This document shows positions 17,483 to 26,481 of a stretch of 57,892 bases of DNA, in pieces. This DNA is from Phenylobacterium sp. (GTDB taxonomy: Bacteria > Pseudomonadota > Alphaproteobacteria > Caulobacterales > Caulobacteraceae). The stretch is from NCBI RefSeq assembly GCF_030697925.1, contig NZ_JAUYOJ010000034.1, positions 1 through 57,892 on the forward strand. The letters run 5' to 3'. Position 1 is the first letter of the stretch. Every line of letters starts with the position of its first letter. The position numbers and the translations under genes are program-made. The notes beneath the pieces are model-generated. The model did not search any database, was not told where the DNA came from, and saw nothing but the letters and a program-made list of their open reading frames with translations.

Positions 17483-18352
17483 TCAAACGCGAGTTTCCAA
17501 GGGGTTTTTCGTACCGACCACCACGCGGTCATGCAGGGAGAGGTCTTTGATGGTCCAGACGTCGCTTCCGCCGGCCTCCGCGAACAGGGCTTCGACGGCG
17601 TCCTTCTGGTCGTAACCGATCTCGACGGCGAACATTCCGCCGGGCTTCAGCACCCGCAGGATCTCCGGGGCGAGACGGCGATAGTGGTCCAGACCGTCCG
17701 GGCCCCCGTCCAGGGCCACCCTGGGCTCGTGGTCCTTCACCTCGGGTTCGAGGGTCTCGATGACGTCGGTGGCGATATAGGGAGGGTTGGAGACCACCAC
17801 GTCGAAGCTGGCGTCGCCCAGGCCCGAGGTCCAGTCGCCGCGCAGCAGGGCCAGGCGCGAGGCCAGGCCCAGATTGGCGGCGTTCTCCCGCGCCACGGCC
17901 AGGGCCTCGGCCGAGACGTCGACCCCCAGGCCCTTGGCGGCCGGCCGCTCGGCCAGGATCGACAGGATGATGGCGCCCGAGCCCACGCCCAGGTCCAGGA
18001 TGTTGAAGGCCATCTGCTCGGGCCAGCCCTTCAGCACATAGTCGACAATCACCTCGGTGTCCGGCCGCGGTGTGAGAACGTCGGGAGTCACCGCCAGCAT
18101 GATCTTCCAGAAGCCCTTGCGGCCCAGGATGTGGCTGACCGGTTCGCGCCGTTCGCGGCGGGCCAGGTAGTCGGCCAAGGTCGCCTCCTGTTCCTCGGTG
18201 AGCGGCCGATAGGGATCGGAGACGATGTCGGCCCGGGTGGCGTCGGCGGCGGCCTCGCCCATCAGGCGCGCGTCGATGACCGGGCCGGGCAGCCCCGCGG
18301 CCTCCAGCCGCGCCTTGGCGCTCTGCCAGGCCTGCAGCAGGTTCAGGCTCAT
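17483..18352 (-). CDS. prmC: release-factor glutamine N5-methyltransferase PrmC
   Basis: A 289-residue protein with the PrmC N-terminal helical region, SEPYRPLT-like loop, HILGRKGFW, the SAM motif ILDLGVGSGAIILSIL and the catalytic SNPPYIATDV. It methylates the Gln of the GGQ motif in RF1 and RF2. It is normally next to prfA; here the two are 3.5 kb apart. Its start overlaps the stop of the MOSC gene by 4 bp (18349-18352), giving translational coupling. Confidence 0.95.
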   Translation of the reverse strand: MSLNLLQAWQSAKARLEAAGLPGPVIDARLMGEAAADATRADIVSDPYRPLTEEQEATLADYLARRERREPVSHILGRKGFWKIMLAVTPDVLTPRPDTEVIVDYVLKGWPEQMAFNILDLGVGSGAIILSILAERPAAKGLGVDVSAEALAVARENAANLGLASRLALLRGDWTSGLGDASFDVVVSNPPYIATDVIETLEPEVKDHEPRVALDGGPDGLDHYRRLAPEILRVLKPGGMFAVEIGYDQKDAVEALFAEAGGSDVWTIKDLSLHDRVVVGTKNPLETRV

Positions 18353-19119
18353 GCCGCCGGCTCCGGCTCCGTGCAGGCGTCGCCCACCGTGAGGCGGCCG
18401 CCATCGGCCACGTGGACATAGATGCCCAGGTTCATGTGGCCGTAGTTGTCGAACAGGGCCTTGACCACGTCCATGTCGCGTTCGGCGGTGGTGGGATCCA
18501 CATGGGTCGCGGCGCAGCGGACGATGGGCTTGAACACCTTCACCCGGGCGAAGCCGACCATCAGCTCGCGGCCGGCCCAGTCGTTCTCCACCCAGGCGGG
18601 CCAGCCCTCGACATAGACATTGCCGCGGAAGCGCAGCGGATCGACCGGCTTGCCGATCCTGGCCTCCAGGTCGCGCACCGTGGCCAGGTTGATGATCGAG
18701 ACATGGCCCAGGGGGTGGTCCATGAACCGGTGGCCCGTCGCCTGGATGACTCGAAGCGGACCTTGGGCCTCCTCGCCCAACAGACCGCCCAGCCAGCCGG
18801 CGAAGGCGGTCTGGCCCGCTGCGTCCGACATGGCGCCGGTGAAGTCCGGCTGGCCCGGAGCGGTGGCGCGCAGGGTGTGGGTCGCCTCGTCATAGGCGGT
18901 GCGGGCCTTGGCGACCTCGGGAATGGCCGCCAGGACGGTGAACTTCTGCTTGGAGATATGGCCGGGCGCCGCGGCGTCGAAGCCCGACGGACCGTTCTCC
19001 ACCGCATAGAGCCGGTCGCAGGGGAACGGCCCGCCCAGGGTCAGGTCGGCGTGGTCCAACCGCTCCGGGGTGAACCCTTTGACGGGATGGCGGTAGAGGG
19101 CGGCGATATGACCGATCAT
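18349..19119 (-). CDS. MOSC-domain protein
   Basis: A 256-residue protein with an N-terminal MOSC beta-barrel (MIGHIAALYRHPVKGFTPERLD) and the MOSC core: FMDHPLGHVSIINLATV, RFRGNVYVEGWPAWVENDW, and RCAATHVDPTTAERDMDVVKAL with the conserved cysteine. Such proteins bind molybdenum cofactor and reduce or transfer sulfur-containing substrates (mARC/YcbX type); the substrate is unknown. The start at 19119 matches homologues better than one at 19137. It overlaps prmC by 4 bp. Confidence 0.85.
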   Translation of the reverse strand: MIGHIAALYRHPVKGFTPERLDHADLTLGGPFPCDRLYAVENGPSGFDAAAPGHISKQKFTVLAAIPEVAKARTAYDEATHTLRATAPGQPDFTGAMSDAAGQTAFAGWLGGLLGEEAQGPLRVIQATGHRFMDHPLGHVSIINLATVRDLEARIGKPVDPLRFRGNVYVEGWPAWVENDWAGRELMVGFARVKVFKPIVRCAATHVDPTTAERDMDVVKALFDNYGHMNLGIYVHVADGGRLTVGDACTEPEPAA

Positions 19120-19172
19120 GGCCCCTGGTAACCGCAACTCCCGCGCCAGTTCAAGCCGCGTCTCGGGCCGTC

Positions 19173-20498
19173 TCAGGGCTTGAGGCCGTCCGTCAGCCGC
19201 AGGGCCGCGCCATAGCGGCCGGAAAGGGTCCCGGTCTTCTCGAAGTCGAGCACCGCGCCGTAGTAGCCGTCCGCATAGCGGATCGGGGTCCGCTTGCCGT
19301 CAGCGCCGGTTTCGAACTCGACGATGCCGCGGTCGGTGTTGGGATATTCCAGCACCTGGATCGGCCGGCCCTCGCGGGCCAGCGCGACCAGCCGGCGGCG
19401 GGTCTCGGCCGGCGGCGCCTCTCGATCGGAGCCGGCCAGAATCCACAGCATCGGCGTGTCGAGCGCGCGTAGGACGGGCAGGGGCTCGTAGTCCCAGGAG
19501 GTGCCCTGGTTGAAGAACGGCCCGGCGATGCGGCCGGCGGCCTCCGGGGCGCTGAGAATCTGGCCGCTGAACTCGCCCTTGATGTCCTTGAACCAGGGCT
19601 CGGCGCCGTAGCGCTTGCGCACGGCCTCCAGTTCGACCCAGCCGTCGGTGAAGTTGCTGGTCATCACCTTGCCAGTAGCGTCGGTGACCTCGCGCGCCTT
19701 GGCCAGGATTTCTGGGCCATGGCCCCTGTCGGTCAGGCCCTGCATGACCTCGCCGCGGTCCTCGGCCAGGGCGCTCTCGGCCATGCCGAACCGGGCGACG
19801 ACGAAATCAACCGGCGTTAGCGTCGCGGCGAGGGGCGCGATCCAACCCCCCTGGCTTCCGCCGTCCAGACCGACCCGACCGGCGCGGCTTCCGGCCAGCC
19901 GCCGCGCTTCCGTGACCGCCGCGGCGGCGTCGCGGGCCAGCTGGCGGAAGTCCTGATTGTAACGACCCTCCGACCCGCCGGTGCCGCGCTTGTCGTAGAC
20001 GAAGACCCCCACGCCGTTGGCCGGCCAGATGCGCTGGGTAGAGTTGTTTTCGACGGCCGCGTTGCTCTCCGAACCATGCACCAGAATGGCGATAGGGACA
20101 GGGCCCTTGCCCGGCGGCAGGACCAGCCGGCCGCGCAGGGCGACGCCGTCGCCCTGGAACCGGGTGTCCTGGACCTCGAACTTCAGTCTATGTCCGGCCT
20201 GGCCGGCGAAGATGAGGGTGTCCTGCGCGCAGTCGCCGAAGCTCGCCGTGATCCCGTCGGGCCGGGCGGTCCACCCCTGGCGGCTGGTCCAGACGCCGTC
20301 CGCTCCCTTGGTGATCTTGCCGGTTGTCCCGTCCATCCGCCGCCAGCGCATGCCGCCGTCCGTGGGCCCGACATCGACCAGTTGGCCGTCGGCCAGGCGG
20401 TAGGTTCCGAAAAGGCAGAGGCCGATGGGTTCGGCGGCCTTGGCGACGCCGCCGAAGCCCAGGCCCAGGGCCAGGCCGATCAAGGTCAGATGCTTCAT
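19173..20498 (-). CDS. exported alpha/beta hydrolase with altered catalytic His position
   Basis: A 441-residue protein with signal peptide (MKHLTLIGLALGLGFGGVAKA), an N-terminal beta domain of about 110 residues, then an alpha/beta-hydrolase domain: ILVHGSESNAAV (oxyanion region), DKRGTGGSEG, the nucleophile elbow GLDGGSQGGW and the acid strand ILAGSDREAPP. Where homologues have a His (YPNxDHG), the sequence reads YPNTDRG, so the triad may be incomplete. It is probably a periplasmic esterase or peptidase-like protein. The start at 20498 begins the signal peptide and is preceded by GGAG. Confidence 0.8.
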   Translation of the reverse strand: MKHLTLIGLALGLGFGGVAKAAEPIGLCLFGTYRLADGQLVDVGPTDGGMRWRRMDGTTGKITKGADGVWTSRQGWTARPDGITASFGDCAQDTLIFAGQAGHRLKFEVQDTRFQGDGVALRGRLVLPPGKGPVPIAILVHGSESNAAVENNSTQRIWPANGVGVFVYDKRGTGGSEGRYNQDFRQLARDAAAAVTEARRLAGSRAGRVGLDGGSQGGWIAPLAATLTPVDFVVARFGMAESALAEDRGEVMQGLTDRGHGPEILAKAREVTDATGKVMTSNFTDGWVELEAVRKRYGAEPWFKDIKGEFSGQILSAPEAAGRIAGPFFNQGTSWDYEPLPVLRALDTPMLWILAGSDREAPPAETRRRLVALAREGRPIQVLEYPNTDRGIVEFETGADGKRTPIRYADGYYGAVLDFEKTGTLSGRYGAALRLTDGLKP

Positions 20499-20706
20499 GA
20501 GGTCGCTCCACGAGCGGCGATGAATGCAAGCCCCGGGCGGTTTGTCCAATGACCGATCCGTAAGGCGCCAGGAACGGCGCCGGGCCTCAGGTGTTGAGGC
20601 TTTTGCGTCGAATGGGAGCCCGAGCTTGGACAGCAGAACCGGTCGCGCCCTAAGCGGTGTCGGGTCGGTGGCCCTCAAGTTGGCGCCCTGGATCGCCCTG
20701 GCCGCC

Positions 20707-21861
20707 ATGACGGAACTGTGGCGGCGGCGCGGCCTCCCACACCGGCCCGGCATGAGCGTGGAGGCCACGGCCACGCCGCACGCCTTCGACGCCGCCGAGC
20801 CTGGACGGGGACGCCTCGCCCACGGTCCTCATCGCATCCCGCCGCGCGGCTGGAAGGACATCGCCTGGCGCACCTATCAGGAAATCGGCCGCGACCGCCT
20901 GTCCGCGGTGGCTGGCGGCGTGACCTTCTACACTCTGCTGGCCCTGTTCCCGGCCATCGGGGTCTTCGTGTCGCTGTACGGCATCTTCGCCGATCTGGGC
21001 GCGGTCCAGCAGCAGCTTTCCGAGATGGCCACCGTCTTCCCGCGTGAGGTGGTCAGCATCGTCGGCGAGCAGATGGTGCGCCTGGCGACCCGGCCGCAGG
21101 CCACCCTGTCGGTGGCGTTCATGGTCAGCCTGCTGCTGTCGGTCTGGTCGGCCAACGCCGGGATGAAGGCGCTCTTCGAGGGCCTCAACGTCGCCTATGA
21201 CGAGGAGGAGAAGCGCAACTTCTTCAAGCGCTCGGCGCTCACCTACGCCTTCACCTTCGGGGCTCTCGCGTTCCTGGTGGTGATGACCGCGATCCTCGTG
21301 GCCGCGCCGGTGGCCCTGGAGCGGCTGGGTCTGCACGGCCTGGCCGGCATCTGGATTCCGTTGCGGTGGCTGGTCCTACTGACCATGGCGGCGGCGGCCT
21401 TCTCCGCCATCTACCGCTATGCGCCCTACCGGGCCCGCGCCCGCTGGCGCTGGGTGTCCCTGGGCGGCGTGCTGGCGGCCTGCTTTTGGCTGGGGGGATC
21501 CCTGGGATTCTCCTGGTATGTCAACAACGTCGCCCATTTCGACGCGACCTACGGTTCGCTGGGCGCGGTGATCGGATTCATGATGTGGATCTGGTTCTCG
21601 GTGATGGTGGTGCTGATCGGGGCCGAGCTGAACGCCGAGATCGAGCATCAGACGGCGCGGGATTCCACCACCGGGCCCGAGCAGCCCATGGGGACGCGGG
21701 GCGCGGCCATGGCCGACACGGTGGGCCTGGCCTTCCACTTCAACGCCAGCCAGATCGCCAGCCGCGCCTGGACCGACAGCCAGCGCCAGGCCGAGCGGGT
21801 GCGCAAGGCGCTGCGGCGTCAGCCGAACTCGTCTTCCAAAGCCGCCAACCGGGCGGCCTGA
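20707..21861 (+). CDS. YihY/UPF0761 family membrane protein (BrkB-like)
   Basis: A 384-residue inner-membrane protein (start uncertain: 20707 or 20752; the frame is open further upstream). The YihY core begins at [46 protein letters not shown], with about six membrane segments including [22 protein letters not shown] and [26 protein letters not shown]. Function is unsettled despite the old RNase BN label. Its 3' end overlaps convergent prfA by 43 bp. Confidence 0.88.
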   Translation: MTELWRRRGLPHRPGMSVEATATPHAFDAAEPGRGRLAHGPHRIPPRGWKDIAWRTYQEIGRDRLSAVAGGVTFYTLLALFPAIGVFVSLYGIFADLGAVQQQLSEMATVFPREVVSIVGEQMVRLATRPQATLSVAFMVSLLLSVWSANAGMKALFEGLNVAYDEEEKRNFFKRSALTYAFTFGALAFLVVMTAILVAAPVALERLGLHGLAGIWIPLRWLVLLTMAAAAFSAIYRYAPYRARARWRWVSLGGVLAACFWLGGSLGFSWYVNNVAHFDATYGSLGAVIGFMMWIWFSVMVVLIGAELNAEIEHQTARDSTTGPEQPMGTRGAAMADTVGLAFHFNASQIASRAWTDSQRQAERVRKALRRQPNSSSKAANRAA

Positions 21862-22895
21862 TCCTCGGCGATCAACGGATTGATCACGTCGGCGAGGCCC
21901 TCGCCCTCCATCACCTTGGCCAGATTGTAGAGGGTCAGGTTGATGCGGTGGTCGGTCACCCGGCCCTGCGGGAAGTTGTACGTGCGGATGCGCTCGGAGC
22001 GGTCGCCCGAGCCCACCTGGCTCTTGCGCGCGTCGGCGCGGGCGGTGTCGAGCGCCTCGCGCTGCTGGTCGTAGAGCCGCGCCTGCAGCACCTTCATGGC
22101 CCGCGCCCGGTTCTGGTGCTGCGACTTCTCCGAGGAGGTCACAACGATGCCGGTGGGCAGGTGGGTGATGCGCACGGCGGAGTCGGTCTTGTTGACGTGC
22201 TGGCCGCCCGCGCCGGACGAGCGGTAGGTGTCGATGCGCAGGTCGGCGTCGCGGATGTCGATCTCCACGTCCTCGACCTCGGGTAGGACCGCCACGGTGG
22301 CGGCCGAGGTGTGGATGCGCCCGCCGGCCTCGGTGTCGGGCACGCGCTGCACCCGGTGCACGCCGCTCTCGAACTTCAGCTTGCCGAACACCCCATCGCC
22401 GTTGATCGAGGCGATGATCTCCTTGTAGCCGCCGACCTCGCCCTCGGAGACCGAGTCGATCTCCACCTTCCAGCCCTGGGCCTGGGCGTAGCGCTGGTAC
22501 ATCCGGAACAGGTCGCCGGCGAATAGCGCCGCCTCGTCGCCGCCGGTGCCGGCGCGGACTTCCAGGATCGCCGAGGCGTTCTCGTCCTTGTCCTTGGGGG
22601 CCAGCAGCAAGGCCACCTGGCGTTCCAACTCGGGCAGGCTGTCGTTCAGCTTCTGGAGCTCTTCCTGGGCCAGGCCCGCCATCTCCGGGTCGCCAGCCTT
22701 GGCCATCTCTTCCAGCTCAGGCAGCTCGTCGCGGGCGCGAGCCACGGCCTTGACCGCCTCGACCACGGGCTTCAGCTCCGCATGCTCCTTGGAGAGCTTG
22801 ACGATCTCGGTCCCGTCGGTGGCGGCTTCCATCCGCGCCTCGATCTCGCGGAAGCGGTCGAGCACCTGGTCCAGTCTGGCCTGGGGAAGTCGCAC
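21819..22895 (-). CDS. prfA: peptide chain release factor 1
   Basis: A 358-residue class I release factor. Domain order is the N-terminal helical bundle ([22 protein letters not shown]), then [21 protein letters not shown], and the GGQ domain ([22 protein letters not shown], about residue 230) with [18 protein letters not shown] and [17 protein letters not shown]. It terminates at UAA and UAG. The GGQ glutamine is the PrmC target. Its 3' end overlaps the convergent YihY gene. Confidence 0.97.
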   Translation of the reverse strand: MRLPQARLDQVLDRFREIEARMEAATDGTEIVKLSKEHAELKPVVEAVKAVARARDELPELEEMAKAGDPEMAGLAQEELQKLNDSLPELERQVALLLAPKDKDENASAILEVRAGTGGDEAALFAGDLFRMYQRYAQAQGWKVEIDSVSEGEVGGYKEIIASINGDGVFGKLKFESGVHRVQRVPDTEAGGRIHTSAATVAVLPEVEDVEIDIRDADLRIDTYRSSGAGGQHVNKTDSAVRITHLPTGIVVTSSEKSQHQNRARAMKVLQARLYDQQREALDTARADARKSQVGSGDRSERIRTYNFPQGRVTDHRINLTLYNLAKVMEGEGLADVINPLIAEDQAARLAALEDEFG

Positions 22896-22970
22896 GGGGT
22901 CTGATCACCGAAGGAAAATGGGAGGCCTCCTCTAGCGCTCCCGCGCTAAGAAGCCAAACACCCCGGCATA

Positions 22971-23002
22971 CGAAAAGGCCCCCGCCGCGAGGCGAGGGCC
23001 TT
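22971..23002 (-). terminator. intrinsic terminator after the small beta-rich protein gene
   Basis: On the minus strand AAGGCCC...GGGCCTT (22975-22981 and 22996-23002) followed by TTTTCG. It separates the gene ending at 23026 from prfA. Confidence 0.75.
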
Positions 23003-23025
23003 CCACGTCGCTTGCGCGAAGTCGC

Positions 23026-23319
23026 TTAGGCGCGGACGCCGGTCAGCGGGGCGTTGCCGAACGCGCCCAGCTTCACATTGCCGGTCATGCTGTCACCGGC
23101 CACCGTGGCCGAGAATTCCAGCGTCATGGGCATGGGTTGGGTGATCGAGGTGGACCAGGTCAGCGTATCGCCGGCGACCTTGCCTTCGATGGTCTGCTCA
23201 CCCATGCGGCCCTTGGTGGAGCCCGTGAAGGTGTCGCCGCTGGTGGTGATGGCCGCCTCGACTTCCTGCGCGCCCATGGGCGAGTTGATGGTGATCTTCC
23301 AGTTGCCGTCCGCGGACAT
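23026..23319 (-). CDS. small beta-rich hypothetical protein
   Basis: A 97-residue protein without signal peptide or membrane segment. It is built of short beta strands of the pattern WKITINSPMGAQEVEAAITTSGDTFTGSTKG, then IEGKVAGDTLTWST and MTLEFSATVAGDSMTGNVKLG, resembling a small lipocalin/calycin-like barrel. Similar proteins occur in Caulobacterales as I recall, with no known function. A strong terminator follows it. Confidence 0.75.
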   Translation of the reverse strand: MSADGNWKITINSPMGAQEVEAAITTSGDTFTGSTKGRMGEQTIEGKVAGDTLTWSTSITQPMPMTLEFSATVAGDSMTGNVKLGAFGNAPLTGVRA

Positions 23320-23430
23320 GGTGTCCCTCCCTGATTAGGCGGACGCCACCTAATCAAGCCCTTGCCCCGGGCGCAAGAGTGACGCGGGCGTCATTTTCAT
23401 GTCATCCGTGCAATGTTCGGATTGACGCGG

Positions 23431-24570
23431 CTATTCGGCCGCTTCGAGGGCTTGGTCCCGCGCCTTGAGTTCAGCGGCCTTGGCCTCGACCAGTTCGACG
23501 ATGTGTTCGACCATCGCCTCGTTGTCCATCTTATGGTGCGCCTTGCCGGCCATATAGACCATGCCCGCGCCCTTGCCGCCGCCGGTGAAGCCGATGTCGG
23601 TCATCAGGGCCTCGCCCGGACCGTTCACTACGCAGCCGATGATCGACAGGCTCATGGGTTGGGAGATATGCGCCAGCCGCGTTTCGAGGGTCTCCACCGT
23701 CTTGATGACGTTGAAGCCCTGCCGCGCGCAGGACGGGCAGGCGATGATATTGACCCCGCGATGGCGCAGGCCCAGCGACTTCAGGATGTCGAAGCCGACC
23801 TTGATCTCCTCCACCGGATCGGCGGCGAGGCTGACCCGGATGGTGTCACCGATGCCGGCCCAGAGCAGATTGCCCATGCCGATCGCCGACTTCACCGTGC
23901 CGTTTCGGAGGGCGCCGGCCTCGGTGACGCCCACATGCAGCGGGCAATCGATGGCCTCGGAGAGCTGCTGATAGGCGGCCACGGTCATGAAGACGTCCGA
24001 CGCCTTCACGCTGATCTTGAACTCGTGGAAGTCGTGGTCCTGCAGGATCTTGGCGTGGTCCAGCGCGCTTTGGACCATGGCCTCGGGGCAGGGCTCGCCA
24101 TAGCGCTCCAACAGGTGCGGCTCGAGGCTGCCGGCATTGACCCCGATGCGCATGGAGCAGCCGTGGTCGCGGGCCGCCTGAATGACTTCTCGCACCCGGT
24201 CGGGATGGCCGATATTGCCGGGATTGATCCGCAGGCAGGCCGCGCCGGCCTTGGCCGCCTCGATGCCGCGTTTGTAGTGGAAGTGGATGTCGGCGACGAT
24301 CGGGACCTTGGAGGCCTTAACGATCGTGCTGAGCGCCGCGGTGGAGGCCTCGTCGGGGCAGGAGACGCGGACGATGTCGGCCCCGGCCTCTTCGAGCTGA
24401 CGGATCTGGTCGATGGTCGCCGCGGCGTCGGCCGTCAGCGTGTTGGTCATCGACTGGACGGTGATCGGAGCGTCGCCGCCCACCTCGACATTGCCCACCC
24501 GGATCTTGCGCGAGGGACGGCGCGCGACGGCGCGCCAGGGGCGGAGGTGGTTGTGGTCTTGGCTGCTCAT
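23431..24570 (-). CDS. ispG: 4-hydroxy-3-methylbut-2-en-1-yl diphosphate synthase
   Basis: A 379-residue enzyme of the MEP isoprenoid pathway. The TIM-barrel begins with [24 protein letters not shown]; the 4Fe-4S ligands are in CPSCARQGF and [10 protein letters not shown] (three Cys plus the Glu). It converts MEcPP to HMBPP with electrons from flavodoxin or ferredoxin. The start at 24570 was chosen because the N-terminal alignment begins just after it; a longer frame reaches 24735 but reads through intergenic sequence. Confidence 0.96.
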   Translation of the reverse strand: MSSQDHNHLRPWRAVARRPSRKIRVGNVEVGGDAPITVQSMTNTLTADAAATIDQIRQLEEAGADIVRVSCPDEASTAALSTIVKASKVPIVADIHFHYKRGIEAAKAGAACLRINPGNIGHPDRVREVIQAARDHGCSMRIGVNAGSLEPHLLERYGEPCPEAMVQSALDHAKILQDHDFHEFKISVKASDVFMTVAAYQQLSEAIDCPLHVGVTEAGALRNGTVKSAIGMGNLLWAGIGDTIRVSLAADPVEEIKVGFDILKSLGLRHRGVNIIACPSCARQGFNVIKTVETLETRLAHISQPMSLSIIGCVVNGPGEALMTDIGFTGGGKGAGMVYMAGKAHHKMDNEAMVEHIVELVEAKAAELKARDQALEAAE

Positions 24571-24733
24571 TGCGGTCGGAAAATAGGGCCTTTCGCCCCA
24601 ATCCCCAAGCCCGTCGCCGCCTCGATCCGTCGATGGAGAAAAAATCGCCGACGCGAAATGTCGGGGCCGGGCTCGGCGCGGCCGTCCTTGGGGCGATCCC
24701 CCGGGCGCAACGCCCACCCAACAGGAGCCACCC

Positions 24734-25165
24734 ATGACCGACGCTGAGCAGATCCGCGCCCTGCTGCAGGCCCGCGCCGACGCCCTCCACGCCCGCGACG
24801 CCCGGGCCGTGGTCGCCTTCCTGGCCGAGGAGGTGGTGAGCTACGACCTCGACCCGCCGCTCGCCCATGCGATCGGGCGTTCCCACGAACGGTCCGGTCT
24901 CGAGGCCTGGTTCGCCACCTGGACCACGCCAATCGGGTCGGAGGTCCGCGACCAGCATGTTGAGGTTTCCGGCGACCTGGCCTGCGCCTACGGCCTGATC
25001 CACATGACCGGGACCAAGACCGACGGCGAGACGGTGGACCTGTGGTTCCGCTCCACGATCTGCCTGCGGCGCGTCGAAGGCGCCTGGCGGATCGTCCACG
25101 AGCACAGCTCGACGCCCTTCTACATGGACGGGAGTTACAAGGCCGCGACCGACCTGAAGCCCTAG
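24734..25165 (+). CDS. SnoaL/NTF2-like protein (DUF4440 type)
   Basis: A 143-residue single-domain protein with the cone-shaped NTF2-like fold signature: an N-terminal helix ([39 protein letters not shown]), a central strand pair ([21 protein letters not shown]) and the closing [19 protein letters not shown] precedes the ATG. Members range from isomerases to ligand-binding proteins; no catalytic assignment is possible. Confidence 0.85.
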   Translation: MTDAEQIRALLQARADALHARDARAVVAFLAEEVVSYDLDPPLAHAIGRSHERSGLEAWFATWTTPIGSEVRDQHVEVSGDLACAYGLIHMTGTKTDGETVDLWFRSTICLRRVEGAWRIVHEHSSTPFYMDGSYKAATDLKP

Positions 25166-25241
25166 GAAAAAGATTTCCGGACCCTGTCGGAGCCGGAGGC
25201 GTCTCGTTCGTCCTCGGTGCGCCCGTCCGGCGAAATGGCCG

Positions 25242-26243
25242 CTACAGCGCCAGCTTTTCCAGCGACGCGGTCGGCGCCGGCATCAGGCCCTTGGACTGGC
25301 CGCCGACGAAGACCTGGACGACGGCCGGATCGGAGACCTCAACCGTCAGGCCCTTGAGCGCCGGGGCGCGATAGGCCTCGCCGGCCGCGAGCTGGCGGGC
25401 GAAGTAGACGGCTCCGTCGGCGCCGCGCACGATCAGCGAAGCTGATTTGCGGGCCTGGAGGGTGACCACGGACAGGCCGGGCTCGGCGCCGTAGACCGTT
25501 CCGCTGGCGACGAAGGTGGGCGGCAGGGGCTCGGCCGGGACGACCGGCTGGGCGTCCGGATTGGCCTTGGCCGCCTTCTTGGCGGCGATCACGGCGTCGG
25601 AGGAGCCGCCGGCGGCGGTGGCGTCGGCCAGGCCGGGGGTTTCATAGGGCGCGGGTGTGGTGGATTCCACGGGCGCCGGCAGGGGGGCGCCGAGGGAGAC
25701 AGGCCCCGTCGGCGCGGCGGCGGCCGGGCTGGCCGCGGCCGTTTGCGGGGCGGCGGCCGCGGGCGGCGGCTGCTGGTCGCTCATCGCCCGCTGGGCGACA
25801 TTCCACAGGACGATGGCGCCGATCATCAGGGTCCCGACCACCAGGACCAGGGTCAGGCGTGGGTCTTTCTCATTGCTGACGCCCACCGGTTCGCGCAGGG
25901 CGGTGTCGGGGGTGGGTTCGTCCAGCTTGAAACGGTCGACCGCGGCCTCGCCGTCCAGCCCGAGCGCGTTGGCGTAGGCGCGGACATAGCCGATGGTGAA
26001 GGGGCGCGACGGAAGCTGCTCCAGCCGCATCTCCTCGATGGCCGCTAGATAGGCGCGGCGGATGCGGGTGATGTCGGCCAGCGCCTCCAGGCTCAGCCCG
26101 CGGGATTCGCGAACGGCCTTCAAGGCCGCGCCGATATTCGGGCCGCTGGTCAAGGTGGGCATGTTGGATTCAACCGGACCGGGATCGACAGGCCCATCGC
26201 TCCGCAAATGCAGATCCGTAACCCGGCCAGTATCGAGCGCCAT
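25242..26243 (-). CDS. RodZ-like helix-turn-helix membrane protein
   Basis: A 333-residue protein. The N-terminal HTH (NIGAALKAVRESRGLSLEALADITRIRRAYLAAIEEMRLEQLPSRPFTIGYVRAYANALGLD) is the RodZ type, followed by one membrane segment (LTLVLVVGTLMIGAIVLWNV, about residue 135), an Ala/Pro-rich linker and a C-terminal DUF4115 beta domain. RodZ links MreB to the membrane and cell-shape machinery. The start is uncertain: 26243 (used) or 26162. It lies downstream of ptsP with 238 bp between. Confidence 0.85.
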   Translation of the reverse strand: MALDTGRVTDLHLRSDGPVDPGPVESNMPTLTSGPNIGAALKAVRESRGLSLEALADITRIRRAYLAAIEEMRLEQLPSRPFTIGYVRAYANALGLDGEAAVDRFKLDEPTPDTALREPVGVSNEKDPRLTLVLVVGTLMIGAIVLWNVAQRAMSDQQPPPAAAAPQTAAASPAAAAPTGPVSLGAPLPAPVESTTPAPYETPGLADATAAGGSSDAVIAAKKAAKANPDAQPVVPAEPLPPTFVASGTVYGAEPGLSVVTLQARKSASLIVRGADGAVYFARQLAAGEAYRAPALKGLTVEVSDPAVVQVFVGGQSKGLMPAPTASLEKLAL

Positions 26244-26481
26244 GGCTACCCGAAGCCCCTTCTCTCATCCGCGACCAGAGGCGCGCGCGAAGACAGCCCG
26301 ATCTGATGGCACACAGTCTTTAACAGTCTGTTGCAAATACCAGTTTTGGCCCCAAAATTCAATGTGCTATTGCGCCGCGGCAAGGCCGTGAGGCGGCTTC
26401 TCCAGCGCATCGACCGGCCGAGTTCTGGCGGTGAATCGGGATCGAAATGTGACCAATGGCCAAGCTCGACCGGCCGCCAGG
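26244..26481. other. intergenic region between ptsP and the rodZ-like gene
   Basis: A 238-bp stretch, AT-richer around 26310-26380, with no reading frame I can support. It likely contains the promoter of the rodZ-like gene. No clear terminator for ptsP was recognised. Confidence 0.4.
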
